55,712 bases of DNA. Source: Kitasatospora sp. Root107. Its GTDB lineage: Bacteria > Actinomycetota > Actinomycetes > Streptomycetales > Streptomycetaceae. Of the stretch, positions 9,506 through 18,779 are shown one piece after another. Positions within the stretch are counted from its first letter, which is position 1; each line of letters opens with the position of its first letter. Location of the stretch: NCBI RefSeq assembly GCF_001424875.1, contig NZ_LMCT01000034.1, positions 5,417-61,128 on the forward strand. Reading direction: 5' to 3'. The notes under the pieces were generated by a model that made no database searches, was not told the DNA's origin, and was given only the letters and a program-made list of their open reading frames with translations. A program made the position numbers and the translations under genes.

Positions 9506-11802
9506 CGCGCGGCCCGCAGGCCGTGCCGGTCGATCCGGTGCCGCACGGAGTCCTCCAGGTGCTGGGCCCGTGCGATCAGCAGCGGGTCGGCGGTGGTGCG
9601 GAGCAGGGAACGGGCGGAGCCGCGCAGCCCGCGCCGTTCGATCAGGCTGCGGGCGACCTGCTCGCGCTCGCGCGGCGGGAACCAGGCGAAGGCCTGGCGC
9701 AGCGAGGGCAGCGCGACCAGGAACTCGCGGTCCGTCATGGCGCTGACCAGGCCGTCCAGGACGGGGAGCAGCGCCTCTGCGTCGGCCTCGGGTGAGGCCC
9801 CCGGTGCGGTCAACTCGCCCCGGGCCAGCACGAACAGCCCGCCCAGCCAGTCGCCCAGCCGCTCCGGGGCACCCGCCGCGCGGACGGCGGCGGCCCGGTC
9901 GGCGGCCTGGCCCAGCGCACAGCGCAGGCCGAATGCGGCGCCGCGCAGGTCGTCCGGTGCTCGCCCGTCCTCGCTGATCCGGCCACAGACCCGGCCCGCC
10001 GTCTCCCGGGTGACGGTGAGCAACTCCTCGGCGTGCAGCAGCGCGTCCCGCACCCCGACCAGGGCGCGCAGCCGGTCGAGCTGCGGCCCGGCGGGGCCGT
10101 GCAGGCCCTCCGCCAGCCAGAGCACTCTGCCCACGGCGCCGTCGATCACCTCGGCGAGCAGCGGGCTGCGGGCGACGCCGTACACCCGGTCGTGCCGCCA
10201 CAGGCCCAGGGCGGCCCCCAACGCCTCGCCGAGCGGCCCGAGTTCGCGCTCCGAGCGGACCCCGGCGGCGAGTGCGGCGACCACCTGCTCGGCGAGGCCG
10301 GTGGCCCCGCACAGGACGGCGTCGAAGAGCAGACCGGCGGGCCCGGGGCCGTCGGCGCCCAGCCGCAGCCCGAGGGCGGCGGTGGCGGCCTCGGCCAGAC
10401 TCGCGCCGTACCCGCCTGCCTCGATCAGTGCCGCCTCCCGGCCCGCAGCCGGTGCGGGCTCCCAGCGTTCGGTGAGCACCGGGTCGGCGCCGTGCGTGGG
10501 CCCCTCGGTCCGTACCAGGCCGGGTACGCCGAGCACCCGGAGCCGGTGCAGGACGCGTGAGCGCTCCAGGTCGGCGGGGTCGGTGAGGCGCAGGGTCAGC
10601 GGCCGGCCGTCGGCCAGGCCGAGCCCGGCCAGCCGGGCGGCGACGTCGTGCACCAGCGGCGGCAGCGGGGTGTCGGGGTGCAGGGCCCCGACCCGGTCGC
10701 CGCCGCAGGCCCGCACCAGCTCGACCACCACGGGGTGGGTGCCCGGGGTGAGCGGGCCCCGGCGGGCCCACGGCAGCGGCTGGTCGAGGTCGTCGTTCAC
10801 CAAGGTGCCCGCCAGGCCGTCCAGCACGTCGAGCCGGGACGGCGCGGCATGCCCGCGCAGGGTGGCCAGCCCGGCGGTCAGCCCACGGGCCGCGATCAGG
10901 TCGGCCGTGGAGACCGGGTGCCGACGGGCCCGCAGGCGCTCGGCCACCGAGCGGAACAGCCCGTCGGCGGCGGCCTGGTGGCCGTCTTCCCAGACCCGCT
11001 GGTAGTACCCGGGCGAGGGCATGCCGGACTGGTAGCCGACGAACGCGTCCAACTGCCGGAACGAGTACGGCACCAGGAAGCTGCCGCCGACCGCGCCCTC
11101 GGGCGGGACCGGGACGGCCGGCCAGCCGTCGGTGGGGCTGCCGTCGGCGGGGCCGCCCGAGGCCACCAGGGTGCGCAACGCCGGGCGGTGGAAGCCACCG
11201 GTCACCACCAGGACGGGCCGTTCGCCCGCCTCGGCCAGCGCGGCCCGGACCCAGGCGGCCATGTAATCCTCCCTGGCCCGGTCGCCCGGCGCGGCCTCGG
11301 TGTCGCCCCGGACCACGTCGAAGTACGTGTCCAGCCGCTCGGCCAGCCCGGCGAGATCCGGCGTGGGGGCCTCGAACAGCTCGTCCCAGAGCGCGTCCAC
11401 CGAGTCGACGGCGAACCGCTCGCACAGCCGCCCGGTCGCCTCGGTGTACCGGGCCTCGGCGTCGGCGTACCGGTTGGTGCGCTCCTCGAAGGCCGGGTGC
11501 CAGGCGGGCAGGTCGATGAACCGCAGCTCGGCGCCGGCCGCCCGACCCGCCGTCAGCGCGACCCACTCGGGGGAGTACTCGCACAGCGGCGTCCAGGAGG
11601 TGGCGGCCCGCCGGTCGTCCCGGTGGTGGCTGAACACGGCGATCGGCAGCCGGTGGCCGAGCAGCAGCTCGTCCAGCCGGTCGTTCATGTCCGCCGGGCC
11701 CTCCACCAGGACGTACGCCGGGCGCAGCGTCTCGATCGCGTGCGCGACCAACCGGGCGCAGGCGGGGGAGTGGTGACGCACCCCCAGGAACTCCGCAGTC
11801 AT
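9502..11802 (-). CDS. DUF5682 family protein (YehM-like)
   Basis: A 766-aa protein of the DUF5682 family, recognised from the N-terminal GVRHHSPACA and YVLVEGPADMND motifs and the VLVVTGGFHRPAL segment in the middle. The RHHSP and EGPAD motifs recall TraB/erythromycin-esterase-like folds, but its activity is unknown. The start overlaps the stop of the MoxR gene as TGATG, and its stop overlaps the VWA start, so it is coupled on both sides. It is the third gene of the WGR-DUF4132, MoxR, DUF5682, VWA, SWIM series. Confidence 0.8.
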   Translation of the reverse strand: MTAEFLGVRHHSPACARLVAHAIETLRPAYVLVEGPADMNDRLDELLLGHRLPIAVFSHHRDDRRAATSWTPLCEYSPEWVALTAGRAAGAELRFIDLPAWHPAFEERTNRYADAEARYTEATGRLCERFAVDSVDALWDELFEAPTPDLAGLAERLDTYFDVVRGDTEAAPGDRAREDYMAAWVRAALAEAGERPVLVVTGGFHRPALRTLVASGGPADGSPTDGWPAVPVPPEGAVGGSFLVPYSFRQLDAFVGYQSGMPSPGYYQRVWEDGHQAAADGLFRSVAERLRARRHPVSTADLIAARGLTAGLATLRGHAAPSRLDVLDGLAGTLVNDDLDQPLPWARRGPLTPGTHPVVVELVRACGGDRVGALHPDTPLPPLVHDVAARLAGLGLADGRPLTLRLTDPADLERSRVLHRLRVLGVPGLVRTEGPTHGADPVLTERWEPAPAAGREAALIEAGGYGASLAEAATAALGLRLGADGPGPAGLLFDAVLCGATGLAEQVVAALAAGVRSERELGPLGEALGAALGLWRHDRVYGVARSPLLAEVIDGAVGRVLWLAEGLHGPAGPQLDRLRALVGVRDALLHAEELLTVTRETAGRVCGRISEDGRAPDDLRGAAFGLRCALGQAADRAAAVRAAGAPERLGDWLGGLFVLARGELTAPGASPEADAEALLPVLDGLVSAMTDREFLVALPSLRQAFAWFPPREREQVARSLIERRGLRGSARSLLRTTADPLLIARAQHLEDSVRHRIDRHGLRAAR

Positions 11803-12899
11803 CAGCCGGCCAGCAGATGGCGGGCCGCGTGCAGGGCCTGCCAGTGCGGACCCTTGCGGCGGGACACCCGCTGCTCGAGGTAGCGGCGGAGCCGGGCGAG
11901 GTCCTCGGGGCTGTCCTTCGCGGCGGTGCCCGCCAGGCAGGAGACCAGGTCGGACGCGTCGCCCGGCTCGCCGCGCAGGAACCAGGCCCGGACGCCCATT
12001 GCGTGCGCGACCGAGACCGCTTCCGCCGTGCTCATCACGGCGGCCAGCCGGTCCATCGAGGCGCCCTCCCGGGTGGCGCCGGAGCGCAGCTCCCGGAAGG
12101 TGGTGACCAGCACCTCCAGGACGTCCCGGTCCGGCGGTGCCTCGACACCCGAGCGACGCAGCAGAGCTGCCGACTCGGCCTCCACCAGGGCGAGTTCGGT
12201 GTCCAGGTCGGCGATCGGGAAGACCGTCTCGAAGTTGAAGCGGCGTTTGAGGGCCGCACTCATCTCGTTCACCCCCCGGTCCCTGGTGTTCGCGGTGGCG
12301 ATCACGTTGAAGCCCTGGCGGGCGAAGACCATGCCGTCGATGCCGTCCAACTCCGGTACCGCCAGCACCCGTTCGGAGAGCAGCGAGAGCAGGGAGTCCT
12401 GCACCTCGAGCGGGCAGCGGGTGATCTCCTCGAACCGGACGATCCGGCCCTCGGCCATGCCGCGCAGCATCGGCGCGGGCACCAGTGAGCGGGTGGACGG
12501 CCCTTCGGAGACCAGCAGCGCGTAGTTCCAGGAGTACTTGATCTGGTCCTCGGTGGTGGCCGCCCCGCCCTGCACGGTCAGGGTGGAGGAGCCGCTGACC
12601 GCCGCCGCGATCAGCTCGGAGAGCAGGGACTTGGCGGTGCCCGGCTCGCCGACCAGCATCAGACCCCGGTCGGTGGCGAGAGTGACCAGCGCGCGGTCGA
12701 CCAGGCCGGTGTCGCCGACGAACTTGCGGCTGACTCCCGCCGCTTCGTCGCCGATGACGAAACGGCGGGCGGCGCGCAGGCTGAGCTGCCAGCCGGGCGG
12801 CCGGGGGTCGCGGTCGTCCGCCCGGAGCGCGGCGAGCTCCTCGGCGTACCGGACCTCGGCGGGCGGGCGCTGGATCCGGTCCGGCGTGGGAGGGGTCAT
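11802..12899 (-). CDS. MoxR-type AAA ATPase (YehL-like)
   Basis: A 365-aa AAA+ ATPase of the MoxR type. Walker A is GEPGTAKS at 84-91, Walker B is RIVRFEEI at 152-159, and a sensor-1-like TANTRDRGVNEM follows with an arginine finger region ALKRRFNFE. MoxR ATPases act as hexameric chaperones with VWA partners; the VWA gene lies two genes downstream. The ATG at 12899 has GAAGGA about 10 bases upstream. A 43-bp gap separates it from the WGR-DUF4132 gene and its stop overlaps the next start. It is likely the motor of the complex. Confidence 0.9.
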   Translation of the reverse strand: MTPPTPDRIQRPPAEVRYAEELAALRADDRDPRPPGWQLSLRAARRFVIGDEAAGVSRKFVGDTGLVDRALVTLATDRGLMLVGEPGTAKSLLSELIAAAVSGSSTLTVQGGAATTEDQIKYSWNYALLVSEGPSTRSLVPAPMLRGMAEGRIVRFEEITRCPLEVQDSLLSLLSERVLAVPELDGIDGMVFARQGFNVIATANTRDRGVNEMSAALKRRFNFETVFPIADLDTELALVEAESAALLRRSGVEAPPDRDVLEVLVTTFRELRSGATREGASMDRLAAVMSTAEAVSVAHAMGVRAWFLRGEPGDASDLVSCLAGTAAKDSPEDLARLRRYLEQRVSRRKGPHWQALHAARHLLAG

Positions 12900-12942
12900 G
12901 GCGAGGCGGTCCTTCGTGTGGTCAACTTGGTTGGGCGGCTGG

Positions 12943-15900
12943 TCAGTTGCCGGTGAGCTCGGTGAGGTCGGCGAGCAGCTCGGAGGCGATCACCGGGTCG
13001 AGGTCGCCGAAGCGCAGCTCGTACGTGCGGCTCGACCAGTGGTCGCAGGGGCTGGTGTCGAGCCAGACCGTCTCGATCATGTTCTCGGGGATGAGGTCGA
13101 TGGCTCCGACCGCGATGCCCTCCTCCGGTGCGAGCACCAGGTACTTGCCGGGCCCGAGCCGGCGGGAGATCCACCGCTCCACTCCGGCGTCCTGGGGCTC
13201 GCCGCGATCCCAGCCGCGCCGCTGCAGGCCGAGCAGCTTGACGGTCGGCACCTTGATGCCCTCGAACCGGTGCAGCCGGGCGCCGTCGGCCTCCTCATCG
13301 CTCAAGGCGTGGACCGCGCGCCCGAGTTGCGGGAACGGCTGGAGGATCTCGTAGTCCGCGAACAGCTCCGACCAAGCCGCCAGCTCCTCGCCCAGGTGCA
13401 GTGGATGGGCGAGCCGCACCACCGCGTCCCCGGGCAGGGTCAGGGTCTCGTCCTCGACACCGGCGAAGCTGCGGTCCTCGGCCACCCGGAAGGCGACGGT
13501 GCGGCCGTCGGCGTCCGAGAGCCAGACCAGACGGCGCACCAGGTGCCACAACAGCGGGTGATCGACGAAGAGTTGGCCGAACTCCAGCGCCGTCCAGGAG
13601 CGCTGCTCGACCATCGCCGCCTCCAGCCGGCGCACCTGGTCGGCCGCCACCGTACGGACGTCCTTCTTCAGAGCAGCGAAGCGCTTGCGCTCGGCGGGTG
13701 CCAGCTCCGCGTCGTCCCGGGCCCCGGGGGCCGGCAGGTCCTTGCGGCGCTTGCCGTCCTCGTCCAGCACGTACGGCTTCAGCTGCTCGTCGAAGCCGAC
13801 GGTGAACCGGCGCGGACCGTAGTCGATCACGGTGCTGCCCTGGGCGTCCAGGCCGAAGTCCGGCACCAGCCGGTCGGCCAACTGCTCGGCGGACAGGCCG
13901 AGTCCGGCCGCCACCTCGGCGATCTTCTCCTGGGCCCGGGTCTTCAGCGCCTTGAACTTCACCCGCTGGGCGATCCCGTGCAGGTGCAGCAGCGCGACAT
14001 CGCTGCCGATGTCGGCCAGCACCTCCAGACCCTCCACCGCCCGCTGGTGGGCGCCCTCGCCCGGCCAGTTGCGGACCACCGGCGTCAGCCGGCGTACCGT
14101 CTCGTCGTCGCCGAGCCAGCCGAGGGCCCGCACCACCCAGGAGTCCTTGGCCGGCATCCCGGCCAGCCGCCACTGCTCGAACAGCGCCCAGCCGAACCCG
14201 GCCAGCGACTCGCCGGTGCAGTGCCCGCGCACCTCGGCCACCCCCGGGTACACCGCACCCGGCCGGGAGATCGCCAGCATGGTGACCAGGTGCCGGACCG
14301 ACTCCGACGGCAGTGCGCCACCGGAGCGCAGCTCGATCTGCGGCAGCAGCTGCACATCCGCCCAGTCGCCGACCACCGGCAGCCGGGTCGGCAGCGCGGC
14401 CTCCAGCGGATCGGCCGTCAGCAGGACCTCGACGGCCTGCGCCGCCTCTGCTCCGAAGCCGGCCGCCGCGCCCCGAACCGCGTCCAGGCCGTGCACCGCG
14501 ACGATCAGCCGCAGCGCCCCCTCCGCACTGCGCCGGGCCGCCCCCGGCGCGCCCAGCGCGTCCGGGATCAGCAGCGCCGCCGCAGCCACTCCGTGCCGGG
14601 TGAACCACGAACGGGCAGGGGCCGCAGCCGATTTGAGCCGGACCAGCCAGTCCGCCATCAGCCGGGCGACCTCGGCGCTCAGGAACGGGAACAGCAGCGG
14701 AGCCATCGTGCCGGGCTGGGCGGCGGCCATCCGCTGCGCCATCGGCAGCGCGGCCAGGCCGTGCCGGGCCACCACGGGCTTGAGCGCGTTCACGCCGTCC
14801 CAGAGGTACTCCGGGCCCGCCCAGGCGGCGAGCAGTGGCTCCACCAGCTCCACCGGCCCCCGGACGAACAGGCCGATCTCCTGGTAGGCGCCGAGCCTGC
14901 CCTGACGCTGCTGGCCGGCCAGGTTGCGCCAGTCGGTGCGCTCGTCCGGCTGCCAGTCGGAGAACCCGGACGTGGTGCCCGCCCAGGCCTCCTGCTCCCC
15001 GTCCCGCCAGCGCAGCTCGGCTCCGGCGTCGAGGGCCAGCCCGGTGACCACGGGCGGCTTGCCGCCGGACCGCTTGCGCGTCCACGGCGGGCTGGTGAGC
15101 AGTGCGGGCAGCGCCTCGGCCGACGCGTCCGGTATCCGCTCCGCCTGCTTCGCCAGTGGTGCCACCAACTCGGCCACGGCCGGGTCGAGTTCGGGCAGCA
15201 CCTGGAGCACCAGCTCCTGATGGGCGGCGACGTGGACGGGCAGCAGCCGGCGGGCCTCCGCTGCGGCGGGCGTGGTGCCGGTGGACGCCTCGGCCAGCAT
15301 GCGCAGCGCCCGGAGCGGGAACCGGCGCGCGGCGGTCAGGGTGGCGGCGCGCACGTTCCGGTCCTCCAGCCGCTCCAGCAGGGCGCCGAACGCCTCGTCG
15401 GAGGGCAGCTCGGCCAGCGCGTTCGCCAGTGACTTGAGGGTGTCGGAGTCGAAGTACGACTTCTGCAACTCCTCGATCAGCAGCGGAGCCGTGGCCGCGC
15501 CGAGGCCGTCGGCGATGGTGCCGACCGTGGCCACCGACCAGCCGTGCCAGGACAGGTCGGCCCGGCCGCCGAGCTGCGCGACCTGCTCGGTCGAGTTGAT
15601 CGAGCCGAACAGCATCGAGCGGAGCGAGGGGATGTGCCTGAGCCCGATGCCGAGCTTCTCGCAGCACTCCGCCACCCAGCCGGTCTCGCTCGGCACCAGG
15701 TAGGAGACCACGATCCGGCGCCGCGCGTTGTCGCGGACCCCGGCCAGCGCGGCGACCGTGGCCAGATAGGTGTCCTCGTCGGCGACCGCGAGCAGCGCCC
15801 GGATCCGGTCGGCTGCCGGCCTGCGCTCCTCCAGCCCCGGCGCGCTGTCCGGCGGGGACCGTCGGACCACCGGCTTGCTGGTCCGGTACCGCTGGGTCGG

Positions 15901-16569
15901 GCCGTGGCCGTCCATCCCGAGGAACTCGACGGTGGCCAGGGCGGCGAAGGTCAGCCCGTGCGCGAGAACCCAGGCGTCGGCGGTCACCCGGTGGTTGGTG
16001 TCCGCGTTGTCGGTGAGTGCGGCGAGGACCGCCGCTCCGAGCGGGTTGGCCTCGCCGGCCTGGTGCCCCCGGGCGGCGGCGACCAGGGCCTGCTGGCTTT
16101 GGTCGTTCGACAGCGACCGCTCGATCCACTCGGCGCCGTCCGCGAAGCGCTGCTGCAGCTTCTGCACGGCGTCCTTGGCGGGCGGGGTGACCGAGCGGGG
16201 GGCGCCGCCACGGCGGGGGTGCAGGGCGCGGAGCCAGTTCGCCGGCATGACGAAGGTGTCCTCGTCCGGGCGCTCGGGGGTCAGCTGAGGCGGCGTCACC
16301 GGTGCCACTGGTGCGACTGGCGCGGCGTGGGCGGCCGGGGCCTGCTGCGGGAGGGCCTCGGCCGCACCGGTCTCCCGGTACCCCTTGCGCTCCTTCTCCG
16401 CGACCACCTTGGCCAGGTGGGCAAGCGCGGCCTCCGCCGAGGCGAACTCCTTCACCTGCTCCCGCCCGGCGGTCCCGTTCCGCCCGAAGCGGACCGTCAC
16501 GGCGCAGCCCTCGGCCGCCGCCTCCCAGAACTTCGCCGAGCCCTCCCCCACGTACTCCCAGCGCCGCAC
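12943..16569 (-). CDS. WGR-domain plus DUF4132 protein (YehI/MolR-like)
   Basis: About 1208 aa. Residues 1-80 are a WGR domain (MRRWEYVGEGSAKFWE, VRFGRNGTAGREQVKEF), with Phe in place of the Trp of the name motif. The central part is a HEAT-like helical region, and the C-terminal part (about 790-1208; GSTVIDYGPRRFTVGFDEQLKPY, LGPGKYLVLAPEEG) is DUF4132. WGR domains bind nucleic acid in PARPs. I prefer GTG 16569 since GAGGAG stands 6 bases before it and the protein then starts exactly at the WGR fold; GTG 16587 is an alternative. First gene of the MoxR-VWA operon. The same pair of domains is found in E. coli YehI. Biochemical role unknown. Confidence 0.85.
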   Translation of the reverse strand: MRRWEYVGEGSAKFWEAAAEGCAVTVRFGRNGTAGREQVKEFASAEAALAHLAKVVAEKERKGYRETGAAEALPQQAPAAHAAPVAPVAPVTPPQLTPERPDEDTFVMPANWLRALHPRRGGAPRSVTPPAKDAVQKLQQRFADGAEWIERSLSNDQSQQALVAAARGHQAGEANPLGAAVLAALTDNADTNHRVTADAWVLAHGLTFAALATVEFLGMDGHGPTQRYRTSKPVVRRSPPDSAPGLEERRPAADRIRALLAVADEDTYLATVAALAGVRDNARRRIVVSYLVPSETGWVAECCEKLGIGLRHIPSLRSMLFGSINSTEQVAQLGGRADLSWHGWSVATVGTIADGLGAATAPLLIEELQKSYFDSDTLKSLANALAELPSDEAFGALLERLEDRNVRAATLTAARRFPLRALRMLAEASTGTTPAAAEARRLLPVHVAAHQELVLQVLPELDPAVAELVAPLAKQAERIPDASAEALPALLTSPPWTRKRSGGKPPVVTGLALDAGAELRWRDGEQEAWAGTTSGFSDWQPDERTDWRNLAGQQRQGRLGAYQEIGLFVRGPVELVEPLLAAWAGPEYLWDGVNALKPVVARHGLAALPMAQRMAAAQPGTMAPLLFPFLSAEVARLMADWLVRLKSAAAPARSWFTRHGVAAAALLIPDALGAPGAARRSAEGALRLIVAVHGLDAVRGAAAGFGAEAAQAVEVLLTADPLEAALPTRLPVVGDWADVQLLPQIELRSGGALPSESVRHLVTMLAISRPGAVYPGVAEVRGHCTGESLAGFGWALFEQWRLAGMPAKDSWVVRALGWLGDDETVRRLTPVVRNWPGEGAHQRAVEGLEVLADIGSDVALLHLHGIAQRVKFKALKTRAQEKIAEVAAGLGLSAEQLADRLVPDFGLDAQGSTVIDYGPRRFTVGFDEQLKPYVLDEDGKRRKDLPAPGARDDAELAPAERKRFAALKKDVRTVAADQVRRLEAAMVEQRSWTALEFGQLFVDHPLLWHLVRRLVWLSDADGRTVAFRVAEDRSFAGVEDETLTLPGDAVVRLAHPLHLGEELAAWSELFADYEILQPFPQLGRAVHALSDEEADGARLHRFEGIKVPTVKLLGLQRRGWDRGEPQDAGVERWISRRLGPGKYLVLAPEEGIAVGAIDLIPENMIETVWLDTSPCDHWSSRTYELRFGDLDPVIASELLADLTELTGN

Positions 16570-16655
16570 GGTCGTCTCCTCGCCCACAAGAATGATCGGA
16601 TGACCAAACCGTAGTCGTACTGACCGACAGCTCCTCGGGGTTCAGTGCTGCTGGG

Positions 16656-18266
16656 TCAGACGGGCATCGGGAACGCGTCGGCGTCGGGCTTGAGCAGCTG
16701 GCCCGGCTGGGGCGCGACCTGGTCGACCAGGTACGAGGTGACCAGCGCGCTGAGCGCCTTGCTCCGGCCGACCGCGCAGTGCTCGACCACGTCGACGCTG
16801 ACCAGTACGGCGTTGCTGAGTTCGCGCTGCATGTTCTGGGCGAACTTGTACTGGGTGGCCGGGTCGTAGAGGTTGCCGATCACCATGACCGGGTTCGCGG
16901 TCCGCTTGTTCCACGGCCCGGTGTAGCGCTCCACCTGGCGGGCCGGGGCCGGCCAGGTCGAGCAGGCGGGGCCGTCGAAGGCCTGGTAGCGGCCGAAGGT
17001 CGGCGAGCCCAGCTCCCAGGCCCGCGCGATGAGCGGGAACAGCTTCGGGTTCGACGGGTACGGCTTGTCCTGGCAGTTCACGCCGTAGTACGAGTCGTCG
17101 CTGGTGTAGGGGGTCTCCGCCGGGGCCTCCCGGAGCGCGTTGGGCGCGAGCACGGCCAGGGCGCTCGCCTCGCTCGGCTCGACGGCCTGGGCGGACCGAG
17201 CGGCGATCGAGGGCTGGGCGTTGATCGCCTGGTCGAGCGCCTGCAGCGACCGCGCCAGCGGGGCCTGCCGGCTCTGCGCGTACAGGGCGTTGGCGACCTG
17301 GCTGGTGAAGGTGCTCAGGGTGACCGTCGAGCCGTCCGGGAGGGTGACCGGGTCGGTGCGCAGGTGGTCGCGGATCGCGTCGAACTTCGCCCGGGTGTCA
17401 CCCTCGGCGAAGGCGCAGCGGGGGGCGCCCGCGGTGTGACAGCGCGACAGGAAGGCGTCCAGCGCCAGCTCGAAGCCGTCGGCGCGCTGCCGGTCGTACT
17501 CCAGGCCGTTGGCCAGGCGCAGCTGGGGGTCGACGTTGCCGTCGATGATCAGCGCGCGCACCTTGCTCGGGTACATGTTGGCGTAGGTGGCGCCGATCAG
17601 GGTGCCGTACGAGAACCCGGCGTAGGTGAGCTTGCTGTCACCGACGGCCTGGCGCATCCGGTCCAGGTCGCGCACCACGTTCATGGTGGACATGTGCTTG
17701 ATCAGCTCGCCCGCGTTGCGGCCGCAGGCGTCCGTGTAGTCCTTGGTGGCGGCCAGCGTGCCGGTGACCTCCGCCGAGGTGACGGGGACTCCGGTCATCC
17801 GGTCGAAGACCGCGGTGGCCTCCTCGTCGGTGGTGAAGCACTTGAGCGGGTTGCTCCTGGCGACACCGCGCGGGTCGAAGCCGACCAGGTCGAAGCTGGC
17901 CGTCACCCGGGGCTCGAACCGGGTGGTGGTCGCCCACAGGTACCCACTGCCACCGGGGCCACCGGGGTTGAGGAACAGCGAGCCGATCCGCTTGGCCGGG
18001 TCACTTGCCCGGCGCCGCATCATCGCGATGCCGACCTTCTCGCCGTCCGGCTTCGCGTAGTCCAGCGGGACGGGGTAGACGGCGCAGTCGTAGATCTTCG
18101 GGTCCGGCTTGGACGGGTCCGGGTTGCACGGGGTCCAGGTGACCGGCGCGACCTTCTCGGCGGTGCTCTCCGCCGGCGCTGCGGACGCCGTGGCGGTGGT
18201 GCCGGCGAGCATCACGAGCGCGCTGGTGAACGCCACTGCGATGGTCGATATGCGTATGCGTACCAA
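16656..18266 (-). CDS. Exported alpha/beta hydrolase, tripeptidyl-aminopeptidase (TAP)-like
   Basis: A 536-aa secreted protein of the TAP/SlpD-SlpE type. It has a Sec signal peptide ending in ATASAA (about residue 30), an oxyanion PGGPGGSG near 101, the nucleophile elbow GFSYG with S219, and a C-terminal TAP-like lid and base region (VMVIGNLYDPATQ, VVEHCAVG). These enzymes release short peptides from N-termini of proteins outside the cell. The start is TTG 18266: AGGAGG stands 5 bases before it and no other start fits, so this rare codon is well supported. Transcribed away from a small hypothetical gene at 18406. Confidence 0.88.
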   Translation of the reverse strand: MVRIRISTIAVAFTSALVMLAGTTATASAAPAESTAEKVAPVTWTPCNPDPSKPDPKIYDCAVYPVPLDYAKPDGEKVGIAMMRRRASDPAKRIGSLFLNPGGPGGSGYLWATTTRFEPRVTASFDLVGFDPRGVARSNPLKCFTTDEEATAVFDRMTGVPVTSAEVTGTLAATKDYTDACGRNAGELIKHMSTMNVVRDLDRMRQAVGDSKLTYAGFSYGTLIGATYANMYPSKVRALIIDGNVDPQLRLANGLEYDRQRADGFELALDAFLSRCHTAGAPRCAFAEGDTRAKFDAIRDHLRTDPVTLPDGSTVTLSTFTSQVANALYAQSRQAPLARSLQALDQAINAQPSIAARSAQAVEPSEASALAVLAPNALREAPAETPYTSDDSYYGVNCQDKPYPSNPKLFPLIARAWELGSPTFGRYQAFDGPACSTWPAPARQVERYTGPWNKRTANPVMVIGNLYDPATQYKFAQNMQRELSNAVLVSVDVVEHCAVGRSKALSALVTSYLVDQVAPQPGQLLKPDADAFPMPV

Positions 18267-18405
18267 GGGATCCTCCTCTGTAGCTGCAAAACGCGCCCAT
18301 GCTGACAGGTCGCGATCAACGGGGGAAGACCCGGATGAGCTATGGATTTCTTGTAACGGGTGCGCCTGGGGCGGTCATTGACGGGGTGTCTCCTACCCTC
18401 GCTGC

Positions 18406-18720
18406 ATGACCGAGAACGAGATCAAGCTCAAGGCCATCGCCGCGCTCACCGCCCTGCGCGGCGGAGTCGGGACGGATTACGCCTCTGACCTGCTCGGCGA
18501 GGTGATCCCGGACTACTTCATGGTGCCCGCCGACGCCGATGCCAACGAGATCGGCCGTGCCGTCCTGGGGCAGTTGTCGAAGCCGCTGAGCGCCTTGATC
18601 ACCGGATTCGTGCTGGCCTTCGAGGCGGTGGCGGACGTCTACGAGGAGAGCGGTCCGGAGGTCTCGACGGAACTGATCCTCCAGGCGCTCGCCCTGCAGC
18701 TCGCCGTCGACGAGGAGTAG
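18406..18720 (+). CDS. Hypothetical protein, 104 aa
   Basis: A small acidic protein, largely alpha-helical by inspection, with no motif I recognise. GC-rich third positions agree with a real gene. No Shine-Dalgarno is visible before ATG 18406. A TACCCT hexamer ends 6 bases before the ATG, which would fit a leaderless transcript, but no good -35 is seen. It stands alone between the divergent TAP-like peptidase gene and the SDR gene 59 bp downstream. Confidence 0.6.
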   Translation: MTENEIKLKAIAALTALRGGVGTDYASDLLGEVIPDYFMVPADADANEIGRAVLGQLSKPLSALITGFVLAFEAVADVYEESGPEVSTELILQALALQLAVDEE

Positions 18721-18779
18721 TCGGCGTTCGCATATGATCACCCGGCCCACCCAGCCCCGGCACCGGAGAGGGAACACCC

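Noticed and set aside
12538..15432. 964-aa open frame on the plus strand
   Set aside because: Shadow of the WGR-DUF4132 and MoxR genes in high-GC DNA; its product is low-complexity, with no family motif, and the opposite-strand genes have clear domains.
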